Below, in pieces: positions 61,654 through 64,000 of a DNA stretch of 64,000 bases; positions within the stretch are counted from its first letter, which is position 1, and every line of letters begins with the position of its first letter. The notes under the pieces are model-generated. The model was not told where the DNA came from. It did not search any database and worked only from the letters and a program-made list of their open reading frames with translations. This stretch comes from Oligoflexus tunisiensis (GTDB lineage: Bacteria > Bdellovibrionota_B > Oligoflexia > Oligoflexales > Oligoflexaceae), in the NCBI RefSeq assembly GCF_001748245.1, contig NZ_BDFO01000001.1:1287345-1351344 (forward strand), in the 5' to 3' direction. A program made the translations under genes and the position numbers.

Positions 61654-63495
61654 TTATTGGCGGCAGGACTGACCATTTTCCCAGCCCCAGCCATCGCCCC
61701 GGCCACTCGAATTCTGTCTGCACTTAGGGTAGCTTTCCAAACGAACACGGCAGCTTTGAGAATTTTCAAATCCCCAGCCGTCGCCATCGGGATCTGTCGA
61801 GAGATTCGAGCAGGTTGGAAACGCATTCGCATTCGATTGACAAGCGCGACCGTTTTCCCAACCCCAGCCGTCACCATCAGGATCTGAACTCGGGCTGCCA
61901 CACCGTGGGTAGCTTTCCAATCGGACGCGACAGGTCTGGTTATTTTCCCAACCCCAACCATCGCCATCAGAGTCCACGGATACGCTCGTGCAAGTGGCAA
62001 AACTCACGTCCCGCCACTGGCAGCTGCGGCCGTTTTCCCAACCCCAGCCATCCCCATCCGGGTCGCTGTCTTTGCTCAAACACGCTGGATAAACGCCGGC
62101 CTCGGGGCGCTCTTCTGGATTCGGCGCTGCCGTCTTGTACATTTCACTTAAGTCATTATAAAAGAGTGTGGATGCACTCTCAGAGAACCTAACGAAGTCC
62201 TGATAATCGGCATGCTTCTTATGCGGGATATAGTATTCTGTGCTGTCCAGCTTTCTATTCTCCCAGGTCAGGACATAAGCAACTTTCACTTCCGGGTCGC
62301 TCAGCATTGCCAGCAGCTGCTTCGTATACCATTGGCTCCCAGTACTCGACTCATTGTGTAAGTTGTAGTTGCCGGTCTCGGTGAGAGCCGCAACCTTTGA
62401 CTTTTCATCAGCGATCGTACTGACAACCCGAAGATACTGCGTAAAGAGCCTGGTTTGATAATCGGCCTCTTCCCAGGGATTGCCGAATTTCTGAGAGTAA
62501 TAGAGGTCAATCCCAAGGATGTCCACATACTCATCACCAGGATAGCTGTTCAAATAATCATTTCTGAGTTCTTCACTCGTTGGAGTATCTTTCATCGCGT
62601 TTTGAGAGCTACACGTGTGACCATCGTGCTTGCAAAGCTTGTCGGGAGCAAAGGCAATCAGAAGATTCTTGAGACCTTTGGTCTTACGGAGGTAATCAAC
62701 CGTCATCCGAAATAGTTTTTTATAGGCTTCTGCACCTTTGACAACGTTGGATTTCCCCAATTGTCTCTCACAATCCCAGCCTTTTGCGCCCCACCAGAAC
62801 CAACTGCCTGTCTGCTCATGAAAAGGGCGATAGATAATGGGGATCCCGGTCAGCGATTCCTGAACGAGTTTCTGGTGGAATTTATCGAGCTTCTGGGACA
62901 GAAACCAGTCTTTCCATGTCAAACCATTTTCCCAGGGCTCTTCGTTCACAATCTTGCAAAGACAGTCGGAATTGGGATCGTTCTCCCAATCATTCACCTT
63001 GAATCCATCGCCTGGAATGCCTTCATTTCCTGCTCCATCCTTGACCGGCTTCACAGAACAGCCACGCATATGCCAGTCAAGGGTCACGGCACCGCCGGAA
63101 CCCGAATTATAGAAATCGCGAATGGCCTTGCTATAGACGGGCTGATTCCAGGTCGGATTCTTCGCGGCTAGATCCCAAACATCAATACCGATCATACCGA
63201 CTTTTTGCCCTGCATAAGCCTCGACATCCGTTCGATTGCCGTAATCTGAGTCGCCCCAGGGACTATTGCCTTCTTCACCTATACCAACCAGAGTGGCTTT
63301 CTGCTGACCAAAAATAAACTGCCCTTTTTTGGCAACGGTTTTGAGATACGAATAGAGAGATTGGGTTTCTGTGTTGACGTTGGACAACATACCTGCATTT
63401 GAATCCGCTGCCAGTCTGCTTTCCGTTGGCTTGTTATGACAGGCGGTCAGTAGGCTGAAGACGATTGAGATCGCGGGGAGGTTCATCTTTATCAT
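61654..63495 (-). CDS. GH26-like endo-mannanase lipoprotein with CBM10-like repeats
   Basis: A 613-residue protein with a lipoprotein signal (MIKMNLPAISIVFSLLTAC). Residues 45-440 form a GH26 glycoside hydrolase: acid/base E227 in RPFHEQTGSWFWWG and nucleophile E373 in ALTETGNY, in the spacing normal for mannanases. After a linker, residues 473-613 hold five repeats of the form DPDGDGWGWENxxSC. The GWGWENxxSC core matches the CBM10 cellulose-binding signature, and the DPDGDG part looks like a Ca2+-binding loop. The enzyme should cut mannan or related hemicellulose outside the cell. No other polysaccharide gene is adjacent. Confidence 0.88.
   Translation of the reverse strand: MIKMNLPAISIVFSLLTACHNKPTESRLAADSNAGMLSNVNTETQSLYSYLKTVAKKGQFIFGQQKATLVGIGEEGNSPWGDSDYGNRTDVEAYAGQKVGMIGIDVWDLAAKNPTWNQPVYSKAIRDFYNSGSGGAVTLDWHMRGCSVKPVKDGAGNEGIPGDGFKVNDWENDPNSDCLCKIVNEEPWENGLTWKDWFLSQKLDKFHQKLVQESLTGIPIIYRPFHEQTGSWFWWGAKGWDCERQLGKSNVVKGAEAYKKLFRMTVDYLRKTKGLKNLLIAFAPDKLCKHDGHTCSSQNAMKDTPTSEELRNDYLNSYPGDEYVDILGIDLYYSQKFGNPWEEADYQTRLFTQYLRVVSTIADEKSKVAALTETGNYNLHNESSTGSQWYTKQLLAMLSDPEVKVAYVLTWENRKLDSTEYYIPHKKHADYQDFVRFSESASTLFYNDLSEMYKTAAPNPEERPEAGVYPACLSKDSDPDGDGWGWENGRSCQWRDVSFATCTSVSVDSDGDGWGWENNQTCRVRLESYPRCGSPSSDPDGDGWGWENGRACQSNANAFPTCSNLSTDPDGDGWGFENSQSCRVRLESYPKCRQNSSGRGDGWGWENGQSCRQ
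61657..62076 (-). repeat. Five tandem CBM10-like coding repeats
   Basis: Five copies of about 29-31 codons encode DPDGDGWGWENGRSC-type units, each with a second Cys (FATC, YPRC, FPTC, YPKC) about 10-12 residues later. Copy 4 has GFEN in place of GWEN, and copy 5 lacks the DPDGDG loop and the second Cys. The plus strand repeats TTTTCCCAACCCCAGCC with small changes. Confidence 0.85.
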
Positions 63496-63573
63496 TGCGT
63501 AACGTGCCTCATCAATATTTCCAGCTCAGGTGCTCACAAAAATCGCCTATTCAATACTCATGCCGATGGGGGT

Positions 63574-63588
63574 GCATGTATAACATGC
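63574..63588. promoter_or_regulatory. Perfect palindrome upstream of the mannanase gene
   Basis: GCATGT, a 3-bp ATA centre and ACATGC form a perfect inverted repeat 78 bp before the mannanase ATG, in the 312-bp gap 63496-63807. It may be an operator that responds to sugar. No other gene or clear promoter is seen in the gap. Confidence 0.4.
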
Positions 63589-63807
63589 TGATTTGAACGT
63601 AAATAATACATCAGTGAAGCGCTGATCTGGAGATTCTTTCAACAATAGCATCCTGGGCGAAGAGATTTTGGGCGATTGGATGTTCGCTCCGTCTTGAATC
63701 TGCCTTGCGGAAGGTTCCAGACGGAACTGCAGTCATACTATAATAAAGGGTCATCGTCCCATGGAAATGCGCGTGATCCTCAGGGTTTTACGGCATACGA
63801 CAGCTTA

Positions 63808-64000
63808 CTAAGCTGCGGCAACATCAGTTTCTTTGGAAGGAAAGACAAAAAGCGACCGCGGGAGCGCGATCGTAAACGAAAATGGCCGACCGCTTTGTCC
63901 CGGAACTGGCTCGCGTAGTTCCACGCGAATCTCTCCACCTGCCGCTTCCAGATATTTTTTCACGGCATCCATCCCTACGCCGCGGCCGGAAATATCAGTG
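63808..64000 (-). CDS. C-terminal end of a second CheA-like kinase (partial)
   Basis: The window edge cuts this gene. The 63 visible residues read SGRGVGMDAVKKYLEAAGGE then IRVEL and end FPSKETDVAAA. This matches the G2 box and closing part of the ATPase domain in the kinase at 4078-6861 (SGRGVGMDAVRQYLDRAGGS). It stops at the same place, without a CheW-like domain, so it is likely a paralogue of the same type. Confidence 0.85.
   Translation of the reverse strand, partial: TDISGRGVGMDAVKKYLEAAGGEIRVELREPVPGQSGRPFSFTIALPRSLFVFPSKETDVAAA

Noticed and set aside
61657..62076. A possible CRISPR-like array
   Set aside because: The repeats are in frame within the mannanase, are not exact, and code for CBM10-like modules.
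1..64000. tRNA, rRNA, insertion sequences, prophage or integrase genes
   Set aside because: None could be recognised; no transposase or integrase motifs and no tRNA-like cloverleaf were seen by eye, although a scan program would be decisive.

Overview
This window reads as chromosomal DNA from a Gram-negative bacterium with moderately high G+C. Outer-membrane lipoproteins, beta-barrel proteins, a heptosyltransferase, a Kdo-transferase-like enzyme and an O-antigen-ligase-like protein all imply a lipopolysaccharide outer membrane. The mixture of 7TM/CheA-like hybrid kinases, DUF1552/DUF1592 proteins, a complete Na+-NQR operon and many secreted hydrolases fits a predatory or environmental member of Bdellovibrionota/Oligoflexia. 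That placement is an inference from gene content and has not been tested by a search. I see no rRNA, tRNA, insertion sequence, prophage or CRISPR array. Genes are tightly packed, with many start/stop overlaps and several convergent 3' overlaps.

Layout. 0-3.2 kb: FmdB-type zinc ribbon, a SnoaL-like protein, then a PadR / HAAS / DUF4097 envelope-sensing cassette with a 47-residue membrane peptide. 3.2-11 kb: a beta-barrel protein, a 7TM-DISM CheA-like kinase, a translationally coupled kinase/pseudokinase pair and a subtilase lipoprotein. 11-15.1 kb: a three-gene operon (GMC oxidoreductase, flavin monooxygenase, alpha/beta hydrolase) that looks like lipid or sterol oxidation. 15.2-25.5 kb: lipoproteins, YjbQ, a phosphoesterase lipoprotein overlapping a barrel protein, a DegP-like protease followed by Lon, and a membrane class III cyclase. 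25.5-38 kb: a trypsin-like secreted protein, SRAP/YedK, a lipase lipoprotein, GNAT, the DUF1552/DUF1592 pair, a carbohydrate-active lipoprotein, a solute-binding protein and a transglutaminase-elicitor-like lipoprotein. 38-45.1 kb: YetF, AhpD-like, then nqrABCDEF-nqrM on the minus strand. 45-52.6 kb: RIO kinase, unknown lipoprotein, FadD, an NSS transporter with a MetS-like small subunit, and an AAC(3)-I-like acetyltransferase. 52.5-61.4 kb: a surface-glycan locus. 61.6-64 kb: a GH26-like mannanase with CBM10-like repeats and the 3' end of a second CheA-like kinase.

How the parts fit. Na+-NQR would set up a sodium gradient that the NSS transporter could use for amino-acid uptake. DegP-like protease plus Lon form a protein-quality-control pair. 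The glycan locus combines a NeuB-type synthase, a cytidylyltransferase, a GSA-type aminotransferase and a radical SAM/SPASM protein on one strand. Facing them are a heptosyltransferase and an unusual Kdo-transferase/GT4 fusion, and an O-antigen ligase converges on the fusion. This suggests an unusual acidic sugar added to lipopolysaccharide or a surface glycan, and it is the best candidate here for an undescribed system. A second pattern is a set of perfect or near-perfect hairpins placed just after stop codons, most without a U-tract, which may be the local style of 3' end formation.
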